From positions 1,488,001 to 1,552,000 of the forward strand of contig NZ_CP028339.1 of NCBI RefSeq assembly GCF_003030465.1: a DNA stretch of 64,000 bases, given 5' to 3'. Below the pieces are notes generated by a model that was not told the DNA's origin, made no database searches, and worked only from the letters and a program-made list of their open reading frames with translations. Both the position numbers and the translations under genes were made by a program. Within the stretch, counting starts at the first letter, position 1. The number at the start of each line of letters is the position of its first letter. Below, in pieces: positions 1-12,037 of this stretch. The DNA comes from Thauera aromatica K172. Lineage in GTDB: Bacteria; Pseudomonadota; Gammaproteobacteria; Burkholderiales; Rhodocyclaceae.

Positions 1-267
1 GATCTCGTCGCGGGTCAGGCCCAGGTTGCTGGCGGCGTACTCGCGCCCGGCGCCGAACACGGGCTCGGCCAGTTCGGGCTGGAGGGCGACGCCGACGTGG
101 GCGGCGTAGGGGTTGTCGAGCAGGCGCAGGCCGACGTCGGCCAGCCTCCGGTCGAGTTCGTGGCGGAAGGTCTCGTCCACCAGCGCGCGCCGCACCAGGC
201 GGTCGCCGCGTGGCAGCCAGCGCTGGGCGAGCAGGCGGGCGGTGAGGGTTTTGAGTTCGTATTCCAT
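1..267 (-). CDS. Partial small protein, possibly MksE/JetB-like condensin subunit
   Basis: The reading frame starts at the ATG complementary to 265-267 and runs off the left window edge after 89 codons. The visible part begins MEYELKTLTARLLAQRW and is helical, with many Leu, Arg and Asp residues and no signal peptide. It follows the 436-aa gene at 294-1604 after 26 nt, so the two are probably co-transcribed. A 400-500 aa winged-helix protein followed by a small helical protein is the order seen in MksF-MksE-MksB condensins and in Wadjet JetA-JetB-JetC. That assignment is inferred from order, size and composition, not from a diagnostic motif. The expected third gene, an SMC-like ATPase, would lie outside the window. 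Confidence 0.45.
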   Translation of the reverse strand, partial: MEYELKTLTARLLAQRWLPRGDRLVRRALVDETFRHELDRRLADVGLRLLDNPYAAHVGVALQPELAEPVFGAGREYAASNLGLTRDEI

Positions 268-293
268 GGGGGCGTGATCCGGAAAGGGCGGGC

Positions 294-1604
294 TCAGGCC
301 CGGGCGGCCGGTGCGCTGGCCGCGGGCGGCGCAAAGACCGGCGCCGGCGTGCGTGGGCGTGCTTCGCCCTGCGTGATGGCGGCGATTTCGTCCGCGCCGA
401 CCGCGCTCAGCGTGTCACCGAACTCGATATCCACCGGCAGGCGCATGAACGTGCCGACCGGGCCGTCTTCCGGGCCGGCCTGGGCGCCGTCGGCGAGCAG
501 GGCGAGCAGCGACAGGCGGTAGCTGGCGAGGGCGAAGCCGCCGCCGGCAACGACGCGGTGCAGCGGTTGTGCTTCGGGCAGCGCGGCGAGGCGGTCGGTG
601 AAGTGTTCGAGCAGGCGCAGGTCTTCGCTCTGCAGCGCGACTTCTGCCCTGGCGTCGCCGGGGGGCGGCAGGCGGGTATCGGCTTCGGTGGCGGCCGGGC
701 CGCCTTCGAGCAGGGCCTCGGCGCGGTCGAGCAGTTCGTGGCCGCCGGCGAGCAGCGGCAGTTCGGGCACCGCGGCAATGGCTGCCGCCGCGAGGCCGGA
801 AATGGCGCCGGCCTCCAGGCTGCGCAGCCAGGCCGCGACGTCCGAGGACGAGACGCCGGAGGCGCCGAGGGTGACGCGCTGCGCTTCGATCTTGTTGAGC
901 GCGCGCTGGAAGGCGGCATCCACCCGTGCCAGGCGCGACTGGGCCAGGCCGATGCGCTGGGCGATGCGGGCGATGTCGAAATCGACTTCGGGGTCGGCGA
1001 GCAGCGTGTTGAGCAAGTCGGTGCCGCGTGCCAGCCAGCGCCCGTTGGCCGACAGGCGGCGGCGGGCGTCGAGGATGCGGAACTCCGAGCCGGAGGCGAT
1101 CGCTTCCTCGAAGTGCCAGCTGAGGTCGTTGAGCTTGGACAGCAGATGGCCGAGCGCTTCGGGGGTGATGCCGCCCACCGCCTGCAGGCCGGCGAGCTGG
1201 GCGGTGAGAAAGCCGAGCTCGGCGTCCTCTTCCTCGCCGAAACGCAGCAGCATCGCGATTGCCGCCACCGCGTTGCGGCCGATGTCGGACAGCGCGTAGT
1301 GGCCGTCCTCGCCGATCGCCAGCAGGGCGTTGTCGCGCAGGCGCTTCAACACGGTCTCGAACTTGACCGGATCGAGGTAGGTGAAGCGCGCGCGCAGCGC
1401 TTCGGGCGGCCAGCGCGGCGAATCCGCTTCGCGGCCGATTTCGCGCAGCACCAGAAGGCGCATCAGCACCTCGGCCTCGGTGCCGCGGAACAGCGTGATG
1501 AAAGCGTCGAGCAGCGGGCGCGCCGACGCCAGCGCCGCCAGCTCGGGCACTTCGTCGGCGTCGACGCCGGGGGCGAGGAAGTCGGAGAGGATGGGGTCGG
1601 TCAT
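294..1604 (-). CDS. Helical protein with N-terminal winged helix, possibly MksF-type kleisin
   Basis: This 436-aa cytoplasmic protein starts MTDPILSDFLAPG. Residues about 35-115 look like a winged helix-turn-helix (LMRLLVLREIG, then an RFTYLDPVKFETVLKRL segment, then HYALSDIGR). The remainder is almost entirely alpha-helical and ends in an Ala/Pro-rich tail. I cannot name a catalytic motif. Winged-helix ends on a helical core, about 440 aa, and a small helical gene directly downstream fit the kleisin (MksF) of Mks condensins or a JetA-like Wadjet subunit, which act in chromosome organisation or plasmid defence. This is inference. prfB lies 101 nt upstream on the same strand and is probably an independent gene. 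Confidence 0.5.
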   Translation of the reverse strand: MTDPILSDFLAPGVDADEVPELAALASARPLLDAFITLFRGTEAEVLMRLLVLREIGREADSPRWPPEALRARFTYLDPVKFETVLKRLRDNALLAIGEDGHYALSDIGRNAVAAIAMLLRFGEEEDAELGFLTAQLAGLQAVGGITPEALGHLLSKLNDLSWHFEEAIASGSEFRILDARRRLSANGRWLARGTDLLNTLLADPEVDFDIARIAQRIGLAQSRLARVDAAFQRALNKIEAQRVTLGASGVSSSDVAAWLRSLEAGAISGLAAAAIAAVPELPLLAGGHELLDRAEALLEGGPAATEADTRLPPPGDARAEVALQSEDLRLLEHFTDRLAALPEAQPLHRVVAGGGFALASYRLSLLALLADGAQAGPEDGPVGTFMRLPVDIEFGDTLSAVGADEIAAITQGEARPRTPAPVFAPPAASAPAARA

Positions 1605-1705
1605 CGTCAGTACCGGCGCCTGGGCAGATCGGGCGCCGCAGGCGGGTGGGGGGTGGAGCCGGCGGAACCGATGCGCCGCCCGCCTGCAGGGGCGGCGCCA
1701 GCGGA

Positions 1706-2810
1706 TCAGACGCCCTGCTTCAGGCTTGCCGCGATGAAGTCGTCGAGGTCGCCGTCGAGCACGGCCTGGGTGTTGCCGACTTCGTAGTTGGTGCGCAGAT
1801 CCTTGATGCGCGACTGGTCGAGGACGTAGCTGCGGATCTGGTGGCCCCAGCCGATGTCGCTCTTCGAGTCTTCGAGCTTTTGCTGCTCGGCCTGGCGCTT
1901 GCGCAGCTCGAGCTCGTACAGGCGTGCCTTCAGCATCGACATCGCCTCGGCCTTGTTCTTGTGCTGCGAGCGGTCGTTCTGGCACTGCACGACGATGCCG
2001 GTCGGCTCGTGGGTGATGCGCACCGCGGAGTCGGTCTTGTTGATGTGCTGGCCGCCGGCGCCCGAGGCGCGGTAGGTGTCGATGCGCAGGTCCGCCGGGT
2101 TGATGTCGATCTCGATCGAGTCGTCCACTTCCGGGTACACGAACACCGAGGTGAAGCTGGTGTGGCGGCGGGCGTTGGAGTCGAAGGGCGACTTGCGCAC
2201 CAGGCGGTGGATGCCGGTCTCGGTGCGCAGGTAGCCGTAAGCGTAGTCGCCGCTGAACTTGATCGTGCAGTTCTTGATGCCGGCGACTTCGCCTTCGGTT
2301 TCTTCCATCAGCTCGACGCCGAAGCCCTTCTTCTCGCCGTAGCGCAGGTACATGCGCTCGAGCATCCCGGCCCAGTCCTGGGCTTCGGTGCCGCCGGCGC
2401 CGGCCTGGATTTCGATGAAGCAGTTGTTGGGGTCCATCGGGTTGCCGAACATGCGGCGGAACTCGAGCTTCTCGACTTCCGCGGCGAGCGCGCCGAGGTC
2501 GGTCTCGACTGCCTCGAAAGTGTCGTCGTCGTCCTCGGCTTCGGCGAGCTCGTAGAGGTCCTTGAGATCACGCGACTGCGCGTCGATGTTCTGCAGCGTC
2601 AGCACCACGTCTTCGAGCTGGCGCTTTTCCTTGCCGAGCTCCTGGGCGCGCTCGGCGTTGTTCCACACCGCCGGGTCTTCCAGTGCGCGGTTAACCTCTT
2701 CGAGCTTCGATGCTTTCACATCGTAGTCAAAGATACCTCCGTAGTTCGCGACCGCGGGCGGCGAGGTCGGCGAGTTTTTCGGCGATGGCGTTCTGGCGTT
2801 CGGCTTCCAT
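1706..2810 (-). CDS. prfB: Peptide chain release factor 2, with programmed +1 frameshift
   Basis: RF2 recognises UGA and UAA stop codons and triggers peptidyl-tRNA hydrolysis. The first 27 codons start at ATG 2808-2810 ([20 protein letters not shown]...RRYL) and end at an in-frame TGA (2727-2729). A +1 shift at CTT-T continues into [13 protein letters not shown] and on to the stop at 1706-1708, giving about 367 aa, the usual RF2 length. The stop-codon tripeptide SPF is present (RKSPFDSN), as is the GGQ motif ([15 protein letters not shown]). Expression should be autoregulated, because low RF2 slows termination at the internal TGA and favours the shift. lysS, a frequent neighbour of prfB, is not adjacent here. 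Confidence 0.97.
2726..2742 (-). promoter_or_regulatory. prfB programmed +1 frameshift site
   Basis: On the minus strand the sequence reads ACGGAGGTATCTTTGAC. It contains a Shine-Dalgarno-like GGAGG, then TAT, the slippery CTT, the stop TGA and a following C. These are the hallmarks of the conserved RF2 recoding site. The zero frame terminates at TGA and the +1 frame continues as Leu-Asp-Tyr-Asp. Confidence 0.95.
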
Positions 2811-3107
2811 GGCTGCGGCTCCGGCGGAATCTGGGAAACCGTGCAGTATACCGCGGGCCGGGCAGTGGCGGACCCCCTTCCAACACCCCTTCCACGGCAC
2901 CCTTCCACGGCGGCGGCTCCGGTGCGGGGGCACGGCTGATCTGGCTGGTCTATGGTGTGAATGTGGCCCTGCGCCTTGCCGGACGGCGGATGCCGGCACT
3001 CCGGCGGCGAGGTGGAAACGAGAGGTGGAGACGCAAGGTGGCGGGGCTCCTCTCCAGGGCGCGGGGCGGCCCGCAACGGGCCGGAGCGCGAAGATGAGGG
3101 CGCAACA

Positions 3108-4781
3108 ATGGACGCGGCTGGCGTGGTGGATGCGGTGGAGTATCGTACCGAGCCTGCGTGCTACCGGCATTGGTCGCTCGCGGTCGATGGCGAAGTCGCC
3201 ACCCTGGCCCTGAACATCGCCGAGGATGGCGGCATCCGCCCGGGGTACACGTTGAAGTTGAACTCCTATGACCTCGGCGTCGCCATCGAACTGCACGACG
3301 CGCTCCAGCGCATCCGCTTCGAACACCCGTCGGTGCGCAGCGTGGTGCTCACTTCGGGCAAGCCGAAAATCTTCTGCTCCGGCGCCAACATCCGGATGCT
3401 GGGGCTGTCCTCGCCGGCGTGGATTGCGAACCTGTGCAGGTTCTGCAACGAAACGCTCAACGGCATCGAGGACGCCAGCCAGTATTCCGGGTTCAAGTTC
3501 ATCGCCGCGTGCAACGGCGCCACTGCCGGCGGCGGCTACGAGCTGGCGCTGGCGTGCGATGAGATCGCCCTCACCGATAACCGCAACTCGGCGGTGTCGC
3601 TGCCCGAGCTGGCGTTGCTGGGCGGGCTCAGCGGGACCGGCGGTGTCGTCCGGCTGACCGACAAGCGCAAGGTCCGCCGCGACCACGCCGACCTCTTCTG
3701 CACCCTCGCCGAAGGGGTGTACGGCAAGCGCGCGGTGGAATGGCGCCTGGTCGACGCGGTGGTCAGGAACAGCCACTTTGCCGAGCACATCGCCGAACGC
3801 GCGAAGACGCTCGCCGCCGGCTCCGACCGCCCCGCCGGGGCAAAAGGAGTGGCCTTGCCGACCCTAGAGCGCAGCGTCGAGATCGCCGCCAACCACGACG
3901 CCCGCTATCACTACGAATTCGTCGATGCCGCGATCGACGCCGCCGCCCGCAGCGTGACCCTGACCGTGCGCGCCCCGGCCGCCGTCACCGCGACCACGAT
4001 TGCCGAAATCGAAGCCCAGGGCGCCGACTGGTGGCCGCTGAAGATGGCGCGCGAACTCGACGACGCGATCCTCAACCTGCGCACCAACCACCTCGACATC
4101 GGCCTGTGGCTGCTGCGCACCGAAGGTGACACCGAAGTCGTGATGGACATCGACGCCACCCTCGTCGCCCACCAGCAGCACTGGTTCGTGCGCGAGACGC
4201 TCGGCATGCTGCGCCGCACCCTGGCGCGTCTGGACGTGTCCTCGCGCAGCCTCTACGCGCTGATCGAGCCGGGCTCGTGCTTTGCCGGCACCCTGCTCGA
4301 GATCGCCCTTGCCGCCGACCGCAGCTACCTGCGCGACGACGAGGACGGCGCCAACCGCATCGGCCTCACGGCGATGAATTTCGGCCCCCTGCCGATGGTC
4401 AACGGCCTGTCGCGCATCGCCGCGCGCTTCTACCAGGAAGAAGGCCCGGTGGCGGCGGTAAAGGCGCGCAAAGGCGAGCTGCTCACCGCAGCCGAGGCGA
4501 TGGAGCTGGGCCTGGTGACGGCGATCCCGGACGACCTCGACTGGGCCGACGAAGTGCGCATCGCCTGCGAGGAACGCGCCAGCCTGTCGCCCGATGCGCT
4601 CACCGGGCTGGAAGCCAACCTGCGCTTCGGCATCGCCGAAACCATGAACACGCGCATCTTCGGCCGCCTGTCGGCGTGGCAGAACTGGATCTTCAGCCGC
4701 CCCAACGCGGTCGGCGAGCACGGCGCGCTGAAGCTCTTCGGCTCGGGCAGAAGCGCGCGCTTCGATTGGGATCGGGTTTGA
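3108..4781 (+). CDS. boxC: 2,3-epoxybenzoyl-CoA dihydrolase / benzoyl-CoA-dihydrodiol lyase BoxC
   Basis: BoxC opens the ring of 2,3-epoxybenzoyl-CoA in the aerobic box pathway of benzoate degradation. The 557-aa protein has an N-terminal crotonase-like half, with [14 protein letters not shown] near residue 90 and the oxyanion-hole stretch [19 protein letters not shown] near 135, and a second crotonase-like half ([13 protein letters not shown]). Length matches BoxC. I chose ATG 3108 because GAGGG lies 9 nt upstream and longer versions add only low-complexity residues. The gene is divergent from prfB. boxA, boxB and the benzoate-CoA ligase are not in the window, so it is an orphan here. It may be a second copy or a remnant of a split cluster. 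Confidence 0.9.
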   Translation: MDAAGVVDAVEYRTEPACYRHWSLAVDGEVATLALNIAEDGGIRPGYTLKLNSYDLGVAIELHDALQRIRFEHPSVRSVVLTSGKPKIFCSGANIRMLGLSSPAWIANLCRFCNETLNGIEDASQYSGFKFIAACNGATAGGGYELALACDEIALTDNRNSAVSLPELALLGGLSGTGGVVRLTDKRKVRRDHADLFCTLAEGVYGKRAVEWRLVDAVVRNSHFAEHIAERAKTLAAGSDRPAGAKGVALPTLERSVEIAANHDARYHYEFVDAAIDAAARSVTLTVRAPAAVTATTIAEIEAQGADWWPLKMARELDDAILNLRTNHLDIGLWLLRTEGDTEVVMDIDATLVAHQQHWFVRETLGMLRRTLARLDVSSRSLYALIEPGSCFAGTLLEIALAADRSYLRDDEDGANRIGLTAMNFGPLPMVNGLSRIAARFYQEEGPVAAVKARKGELLTAAEAMELGLVTAIPDDLDWADEVRIACEERASLSPDALTGLEANLRFGIAETMNTRIFGRLSAWQNWIFSRPNAVGEHGALKLFGSGRSARFDWDRV

Positions 4782-4818
4782 GCAGGGCCGTGTGTCGCAC
4801 CTTTCCGGGGGCGTGCCC

Positions 4819-5520
4819 ATGAACGTGTTCCGCCGTCATCGCGAGCATCACCGCACCGACCGCAGCGGCTGGCTGCGCGCGAGCGTACTCGGCGCCAACG
4901 ACGGCATCGTCTCCACCGCCAGCCTGCTGGTCGGCGTTGCCGCGGCCGGTGCCGACCAGCAGAGCATCGTGCTGGCCGGCGTCGCCGGGCTGGTGGCCGG
5001 CGCGATGTCGATGGCCGCCGGCGAGTATGTTTCGGTGCACTCGCAGGCCGACACCGAAAAGGCCGACCTGTCGCGCGAGCGTGCCGAGCTGGAGGCCGAT
5101 CCGACCGCAGAGCACCGCGAGCTGACCGCCATTTACGTCGCCCGCGGCGTCGAGCCCGAGCTGGCGGCCCGGGTCGCCCGCCAGCTGATGGCGCGCGATG
5201 CGCTCGGTGCCCACGCCCGCGACGAACTGGGCATCACCGATGCACTGGGCGCGCGTCCGCTGCAGGCCAGCCTCGCTTCGGCGGCGAGTTTCGCGCTCGG
5301 CGCCGGCCTGCCGCTGGCGGTGACCGTGGTGATGCCGGTGTCCAGCCTGATTCCGGGGCTGGCCGCGAGCTCGCTCGCCTTCCTCGCCCTGCTGGGCGTA
5401 GCCGCGGCGCGGGTCGGTGGCGCCGATACGCTCGCCGGCGCGCTGCGGGTGAGTCTGTGGGGGGCGCTGGCGATGGCGATCACCGCCGCGGCGGGGGCCT
5501 TGTTCGGTGCCGTCGTTTGA
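4819..5520 (+). CDS. VIT1/CCC1-family metal transporter
   Basis: This 233-aa integral membrane protein begins MNVFRRHREHHRTDRSGWLR, followed by the family signature LGANDGIVSTASLLVGVAAAG and GAMSMAAGEYVSVHSQ. A soluble helical hairpin (ERAELEADPTAEHREL...) and three C-terminal membrane segments follow. VIT/CCC1 proteins move Fe(II) or Mn(II) across membranes; the direction here is probably export, by analogy. A GTG at 4792 would add nine residues, but the ATG at 4819 starts at the conserved N-terminus. The gene lies 37 nt downstream of boxC on the same strand, with no functional link apparent. Confidence 0.88.
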   Translation: MNVFRRHREHHRTDRSGWLRASVLGANDGIVSTASLLVGVAAAGADQQSIVLAGVAGLVAGAMSMAAGEYVSVHSQADTEKADLSRERAELEADPTAEHRELTAIYVARGVEPELAARVARQLMARDALGAHARDELGITDALGARPLQASLASAASFALGAGLPLAVTVVMPVSSLIPGLAASSLAFLALLGVAAARVGGADTLAGALRVSLWGALAMAITAAAGALFGAVV

Positions 5521-5578
5521 GCGCCGGCACCCGCGTCCACGCTTGACCCGGCAGCCTGTTCCGGACGGTGGAGACGGT

Positions 5579-6325
5579 TTACGAACGCCGCTCTGGAAGC
5601 GGATTGGGGCCGGCGGGCAGGCTGCGCATCGACGAGCGCAATTTGTAGCGGCTGCCCGGATGAATCAGACGGGCATAGCTGATCAGATGGTCGTCCGACC
5701 AGGTGCGGCGGGTCATGCTCAGACAGGGCGTCGCGGTGTCGATGTCGAGCAGGGACGCCACTTCGGCATCGACCAGCACGGCCTCGACCACATGCTCGAC
5801 ATCGGAAATCGGGCAGCTCGCGACCAGGACCTCATTGGGCGTCTGTCTGGAAAAGTCCGTCCGCAAGTAATCGGGAGCCCAGCGCGGATTGACGAACCGG
5901 TCTTCGAGCTGAATCGGAACGCCATCTTCCCGGTGCACCAGGACGGTATGAAAAACCCGCGCGCCCAGGCGCATGCCCAGGCGCAGCGCGACCTCGTCGT
6001 CGGCCTGGACCTCCTCGCGGCGAATCACATCGTTGCTGTATGCGTGATCGCGGCTGCGCACTTCGGCGGCGATATTGAACACTTCGAGCAGCGAGGACTC
6101 GGCCTTGCGGTCGGTGACGAAGGTGCCCAGCCCGGCCTGGCGCACCAGGTAGCCTTTCTGCACCAGGTCGCGGATCGCTTTGTTCGCGGTCATCCGGCTG
6201 ACGCCGAAATCGCGCGCGAGCTGTTCCTCGGGCGGGATCTGGTGATGGACCGGGAATTCGCCGCTGCGGATGCGCTCGAGCAGGTAATCCTCGATCTGTC
6301 GATAACGCGGGGAAGTGCTGCTCAC
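5579..6325 (-). CDS. hutC: Histidine utilisation repressor (GntR/HutC family)
   Basis: This 248-aa repressor has an N-terminal GntR winged helix (EDYLLERIRSGEF, then PPEEQLARDFGVSRMTANKAIRDL at about 30-55) and a C-terminal UTRA ligand domain (FHTVLVHREDGVPIQLEDRFV). HutC represses hut genes and is released by urocanate. It uses a GTG start at 6323-6325 (VSSTSPRYRQIEDY). It is the last gene of the hut operon, 83 nt after hutH, so it is probably co-transcribed and autoregulated. The likely targets are the two operators at 13302-13313 and 13509-13518. Confidence 0.93.
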   Translation of the reverse strand: MSSTSPRYRQIEDYLLERIRSGEFPVHHQIPPEEQLARDFGVSRMTANKAIRDLVQKGYLVRQAGLGTFVTDRKAESSLLEVFNIAAEVRSRDHAYSNDVIRREEVQADDEVALRLGMRLGARVFHTVLVHREDGVPIQLEDRFVNPRWAPDYLRTDFSRQTPNEVLVASCPISDVEHVVEAVLVDAEVASLLDIDTATPCLSMTRRTWSDDHLISYARLIHPGSRYKLRSSMRSLPAGPNPLPERRS

Positions 6326-6408
6326 GTGTCGTCCTCTGGCTGTCGCTGCGATGCCGGCATGATACCGGCCGATGCCACCCGATGCCGCTACGCTGCGGCG
6401 CACGCCGC

Positions 6409-7953
6409 TCAAGCCTGCGAGGGCAGCAGGCCTGCCGGCATCAGTGCCGATAGTCGGCGCTCGAGCAGCAAGGTGTTCGCCGCCTCGATGTCGGGGGCGA
6501 AGAAGCGGTCGTGGTCGTAGAACGGCACCTGTGCGCGCAGCAGGGCGCGCGCCTGCTCGAGCTGCGGCGAACTCCTGCGGCCGTCGCGAAAGTCCAGCCC
6601 CTGGCAGGCAGCGAGCCATTCGACGGCGAGCACGCCGCGGGTGTTGGCTGCCATCTCCCACAGCCGGCGGCCGGCGTTGGGTGCCATCGAGACGTGGTCT
6701 TCCTGGTTTGCTGAAGTCGGCAGGCTGTCCACGCTGGCCGGGTGGGCGAGTGCCTTGTTGTCGCTCGCCAGCGCCGCCGCGGTGACCTGGGCGATCATGA
6801 AGCCGGAATTGACGCCGCCGTTGGCGACGAGGAAGGCCGGCAGCTGCGACAGGTTCTTGTCCATCAGCAGCGACACCCGGCGCTCGGCCAGGGCGCCGAT
6901 CTCGGCGATCGCCAGGGCGAGGTTGTCCGCGGCCATCGCCACCGGCTCGGCGTGGAAGTTGCCGCCGGAGAGGATGTCCCCCCTTTCGTTTTCCCCTTCG
7001 GCGAACACCAGCGGGTTGTCCGACACCGCGTTGGCCTCGATCTCCAGCACTTCGGCGGCCTGACGGAGCTGGGTCAGGCAGGCGCCCATGACCTGCGGCT
7101 GGCAGCGCAGCGAGTACGGGTCCTGGATCTTGCCGCAGGCGAAGTGCGACTGCGCGATCTCGCTGTCGGCCTCGAGCAGGTGGCGGTAGGCGGCGGCCGC
7201 GTCGATCTGGCCGCGCTGGCCGCGCGCCGCGTGGATGCGCGCATCGAAGGGCACGCGCGAGCCGAGAGCCGCTTCCACGGTGAGGCTGCCGCACACGGTG
7301 GCGGCGGCGAACAGGTCCTCGGCCTCGAACAGGCCGCGCAGCGCGTAGGCGGTGGACACCTGGGTGCCGTTCAACAGCGCCAGGCCCTCCTTCGCCGCCA
7401 GCGTCAGCGGCGCCAGCCCGGCCACCGCGAGCACCTCCTTCGCCGCCAGCCACTGGCCGCGGTGGCGGGCCTTGCCTTCGCCGAGCAGTACCAGCGCCAT
7501 GTGCGCGAGCGGGGCGAGGTCGCCCGAGGCGCCGGCCGAGCCCTTGGCCGGGATGTGCGGATAGACCTCGGCATTGAGCAGCGCGATCAGGGCGTCGATG
7601 ACTTCGCGCCGGATGCCGGAGAAGCCGCGCGCGAGGCCGTTGATCTTCATCAGCAGGATCAGGCGCACGGTGGCGTCGTCGACCGCCTCGCCGATGCCGG
7701 TCGCGTGGGACAGGACGAGCGAGCGCTGCAGCAGTTCGAGGTCCTGGTGGGCGATGTGGGTCTGCGCGAGCAGGCCGAAGCCGGTGTTGATGCCGTAGGC
7801 GGTGCGGTCCTCGTCGATGACGCGGCGCACGCAGGCGACGCTGCGCTCGATGGCGGCCGCAGCCTCGGCGGCGAGCTGCACGTGCACCGGCTCCTGCCAA
7901 GCCTGGCGCAGTTGGGCCAGGCTCAGGCCGCCGGGTTGCAGGTGCAGTTCCAT
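6409..7953 (-). CDS. hutH: Histidine ammonia-lyase
   Basis: HutH deaminates L-histidine to urocanate and ammonia, the first step of histidine breakdown. The 514-aa protein carries the ASGDLAP motif ([14 protein letters not shown], near residue 145), whose Ala-Ser-Gly forms the MIO cofactor. It also has [10 protein letters not shown] near residue 50 and the C-terminal [10 protein letters not shown] segment. The start ATG lies 2 nt after the hutU stop, which indicates translational coupling. Confidence 0.97.
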   Translation of the reverse strand: MELHLQPGGLSLAQLRQAWQEPVHVQLAAEAAAAIERSVACVRRVIDEDRTAYGINTGFGLLAQTHIAHQDLELLQRSLVLSHATGIGEAVDDATVRLILLMKINGLARGFSGIRREVIDALIALLNAEVYPHIPAKGSAGASGDLAPLAHMALVLLGEGKARHRGQWLAAKEVLAVAGLAPLTLAAKEGLALLNGTQVSTAYALRGLFEAEDLFAAATVCGSLTVEAALGSRVPFDARIHAARGQRGQIDAAAAYRHLLEADSEIAQSHFACGKIQDPYSLRCQPQVMGACLTQLRQAAEVLEIEANAVSDNPLVFAEGENERGDILSGGNFHAEPVAMAADNLALAIAEIGALAERRVSLLMDKNLSQLPAFLVANGGVNSGFMIAQVTAAALASDNKALAHPASVDSLPTSANQEDHVSMAPNAGRRLWEMAANTRGVLAVEWLAACQGLDFRDGRRSSPQLEQARALLRAQVPFYDHDRFFAPDIEAANTLLLERRLSALMPAGLLPSQA

Positions 7954-7955
7954 GC

Positions 7956-9629
<1,674 letters not shown>

Positions 9630-9700
9630 GGGATTCTCCGGGGATGGGGGTGAGGATGGGGGCACGGGATGAGAGGTGAGGTCGGGGGATGCGAGACCGG

Positions 9701-11029
9701 TCATAGCCAGCCGAGCTTGTGGGCGAGCTGGGCGAAGGGGATGGCGAGCACCAGGCTGAGGAAGGTGCGCTGCAGCCAGACCAGCAACAGGTCGCGCATG
9801 CGCAGCGGGATGCGGGTGGCGATGACGCAGGGAATCGAGGCCGACAGGAAGAGCACGCTGCTGACCGAGACCACGGCGACGGTGAAGCGCACGACGACGT
9901 CGGCTTCCTTCATCAGCATCGCGGGCAGGAACATCTCGGCGAGGCCCGAGGCCACCGCACGCGCCACCGCCATTGGCTCGTCGAGGCCGAAGGCCCAGGT
10001 CACCGGGTAGAGCAGCGCGCCGAGGACGTCGAACACCGGCGTGTACTTGGCGGCGAGCAGACCGAGCAGGCCGACGGCGAGGATGCTGGGGAGGATCGCG
10101 GCGGTCATGCGCAGGCCGTCGGCGAAGGTCTCGCGCAGCGAGATCCACAGCGGCGGCGCGCTGTGCGCATGCTCCAGGCCGGCGTCCCAGGCGGCCTGCA
10201 CGCGGCTGCGGCCGGTGGGCAACGGCGGATCGGCGCGGCCTTCGCTGGGCAGGCGCGAGATCGGGTAGATGCGCGCGCTCACCGCGGTGACGGCGAAGGT
10301 GATCGCCATGCAGCCCCAGAAGTACAGGTTCCACGCCGGCATCAGGTCGAGCGTCTTGGCGACGATGACCATGAAAGGCGCCGACACCGTAGAGAAGCCG
10401 GTGGCGATGATCGCGGCTTCGCGCAGGGTGTAGTGGCCCTGGGCGTACATGCGCGCGGTGATCAGCAGGCCCACCGAGTAGCTGCCGACGAAGGAGGCCA
10501 CGGCGTCGATCGCCGACTTGCCCGGCGTGCGCCAGATCGGCCGCATCACCGGCTGCATCAGCACCCCGGTGAATTCGAGCAGGCCGAAGCCGATCAGGAA
10601 CACCAGCGCGAGCGCGCCCAGCGGCACGATCAGCGCCAGGGTCAGCACCAGCTTGTCGAACAGGAAGGGCAGCATGCCCGGCGCGTACACTGCCTCGGGG
10701 CCGGCACGGAACAGGAAGGCGACGCCGATCGCGAGGCCGAGCACCTTCAGCACCGAGAAGGCGAGCGCGACCGCGTTCTCGCGCCAGGTGCCGCGGATCC
10801 ACGGCTGGAGGGCGCCATAGGCCATCAACAGCATCGCGATCCCGATCACCAGGGGGCGCGCTTCCTTGAGCAAGAAACTGGCCGTGTGGTCGAGGATGAT
10901 GGTGGACTTGCCGCCGATCTCGAAGGGCACGAAAAAGATCAGCAGGCCAATCAGGCTGTAGCCGAGCAGGCGCAGCAGCGCCAGGTTCCGGGCGGACGCA
11001 GGCACGGCCGCAGTGGGTTGTTCGGTCAT
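9701..11029 (-). CDS. YjiH-family membrane protein, candidate hut transporter
   Basis: This 442-aa inner-membrane protein has about ten hydrophobic segments and resembles the YjiH / nucleoside-recognition (Gate) domain family. Landmarks are [17 protein letters not shown] near the N-terminus, the [20 protein letters not shown] segment near residue 170, and [17 protein letters not shown]. It sits between hutG and hutU in the operon, where histidine or urocanate permeases often occur. By position I infer that it moves histidine, urocanate or a breakdown product such as formamide. The family itself has no settled substrate, so the role is a guess from context. Confidence 0.8.
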   Translation of the reverse strand: MTEQPTAAVPASARNLALLRLLGYSLIGLLIFFVPFEIGGKSTIILDHTASFLLKEARPLVIGIAMLLMAYGALQPWIRGTWRENAVALAFSVLKVLGLAIGVAFLFRAGPEAVYAPGMLPFLFDKLVLTLALIVPLGALALVFLIGFGLLEFTGVLMQPVMRPIWRTPGKSAIDAVASFVGSYSVGLLITARMYAQGHYTLREAAIIATGFSTVSAPFMVIVAKTLDLMPAWNLYFWGCMAITFAVTAVSARIYPISRLPSEGRADPPLPTGRSRVQAAWDAGLEHAHSAPPLWISLRETFADGLRMTAAILPSILAVGLLGLLAAKYTPVFDVLGALLYPVTWAFGLDEPMAVARAVASGLAEMFLPAMLMKEADVVVRFTVAVVSVSSVLFLSASIPCVIATRIPLRMRDLLLVWLQRTFLSLVLAIPFAQLAHKLGWL

Positions 11030-11086
11030 CGGGGTCTCCTCCGGTGGATGGGTTTCGTTTGAGCTTGAGGTGCGGCGGCGTGGTGT

Positions 11087-12037
11087 TCAGCCGTTGAGGG
11101 TGAGCAGGTGGACCAGGCGCGCGGCGACACGGGCGGTGCGCTGGTCGATGTCGTATTCGGGGTTGAGTTCGGCAAGGTCGGCGACGCGCAGCTTGGCGCT
11201 GTCGCGCAGCTGTTCGACCAGCGCCTCGAGCAGCGCCAGTGGCACACCGCGCGCGGCCGGTGCGCTGACGCCGGGGGCCTCGCCGGCAGGCAGCACGTCG
11301 AGGTCGATGGTCAGATAGAGGTGGTCACAACCGGCGATGAAGGCGTCGAGCGCGGCGCGCACCTCCGGCAGGCTCGTCGGGGTGATCTCGCGGTCCTCGC
11401 GCACCAGCACGTCGAGTTCGGCGGCGCGGCGAAACAGCGCGCGGGTGTTGGCGGCCCGGCTCACGCCCAGGCAGGCGTAGCGGAAGGGCCAGCCGCGCGC
11501 TGCGGCGGCCTCGGCGATCTGCGCGAAGGGGGTGCCCGACGAATGCGCATGGGCCGGGTCGCGCAGGTCGAAATGGGCGTCCAGATTGACGATGCCGATG
11601 CGCGGCGCGTGCTTGCCGTTGCCCTCGAGATGGGCGGCGAGCCCTTGCCAGGTGCCGAACGCGACCTCGTGGCCGCCGCCGAGCACGAGCGGGAGATGGC
11701 CGCCGGCGAGGATCCCGGCGAGCTTCTCCGCCAGCCGCGCCTGCGCGCCGTCGAGGTCGCCGTCGGCGCACACGACGTCGCCCGCGTCGTAGGCCGGGCC
11801 GCTGCGGTGCCAGGCCAGCCCGGCGAGCGCCTTGCGGATCGCCGCCGGGGCCGCAGCGGCGCCCGTGCGCCCCTGGTTGCGGCGTACGCCCTCATCGCAG
11901 GCGAAACCGAGCAGGACCGCGCCCGGAGTGGTCGTGGCGTCGGCGAAGGCGCCGATCACCTGGTGCCAGCGCGGGCTGTCGGGCTCGGGGTCGACGCGGC
12001 CGCTCCAGGCGTCCATCGTGTTGCGGTCGGTGCTCAT
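11087..12037 (-). CDS. hutG: Formimidoylglutamase (arginase family)
   Basis: HutG hydrolyses N-formimino-L-glutamate to glutamate and formamide, completing the four-enzyme hut route. The 316-aa protein shows the binuclear Mn ligands of the ureohydrolase family: GGGHE near residue 120, NLDAHFDLR near 150, and TIDLDVLP near 240. HutF and the N-formylglutamate deformylase are absent, so the direct HutHUIG pathway is indicated. Its ATG overlaps the hutI stop by 4 nt (12034-12037). Confidence 0.95.
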   Translation of the reverse strand: MSTDRNTMDAWSGRVDPEPDSPRWHQVIGAFADATTTPGAVLLGFACDEGVRRNQGRTGAAAAPAAIRKALAGLAWHRSGPAYDAGDVVCADGDLDGAQARLAEKLAGILAGGHLPLVLGGGHEVAFGTWQGLAAHLEGNGKHAPRIGIVNLDAHFDLRDPAHAHSSGTPFAQIAEAAAARGWPFRYACLGVSRAANTRALFRRAAELDVLVREDREITPTSLPEVRAALDAFIAGCDHLYLTIDLDVLPAGEAPGVSAPAARGVPLALLEALVEQLRDSAKLRVADLAELNPEYDIDQRTARVAARLVHLLTLNG

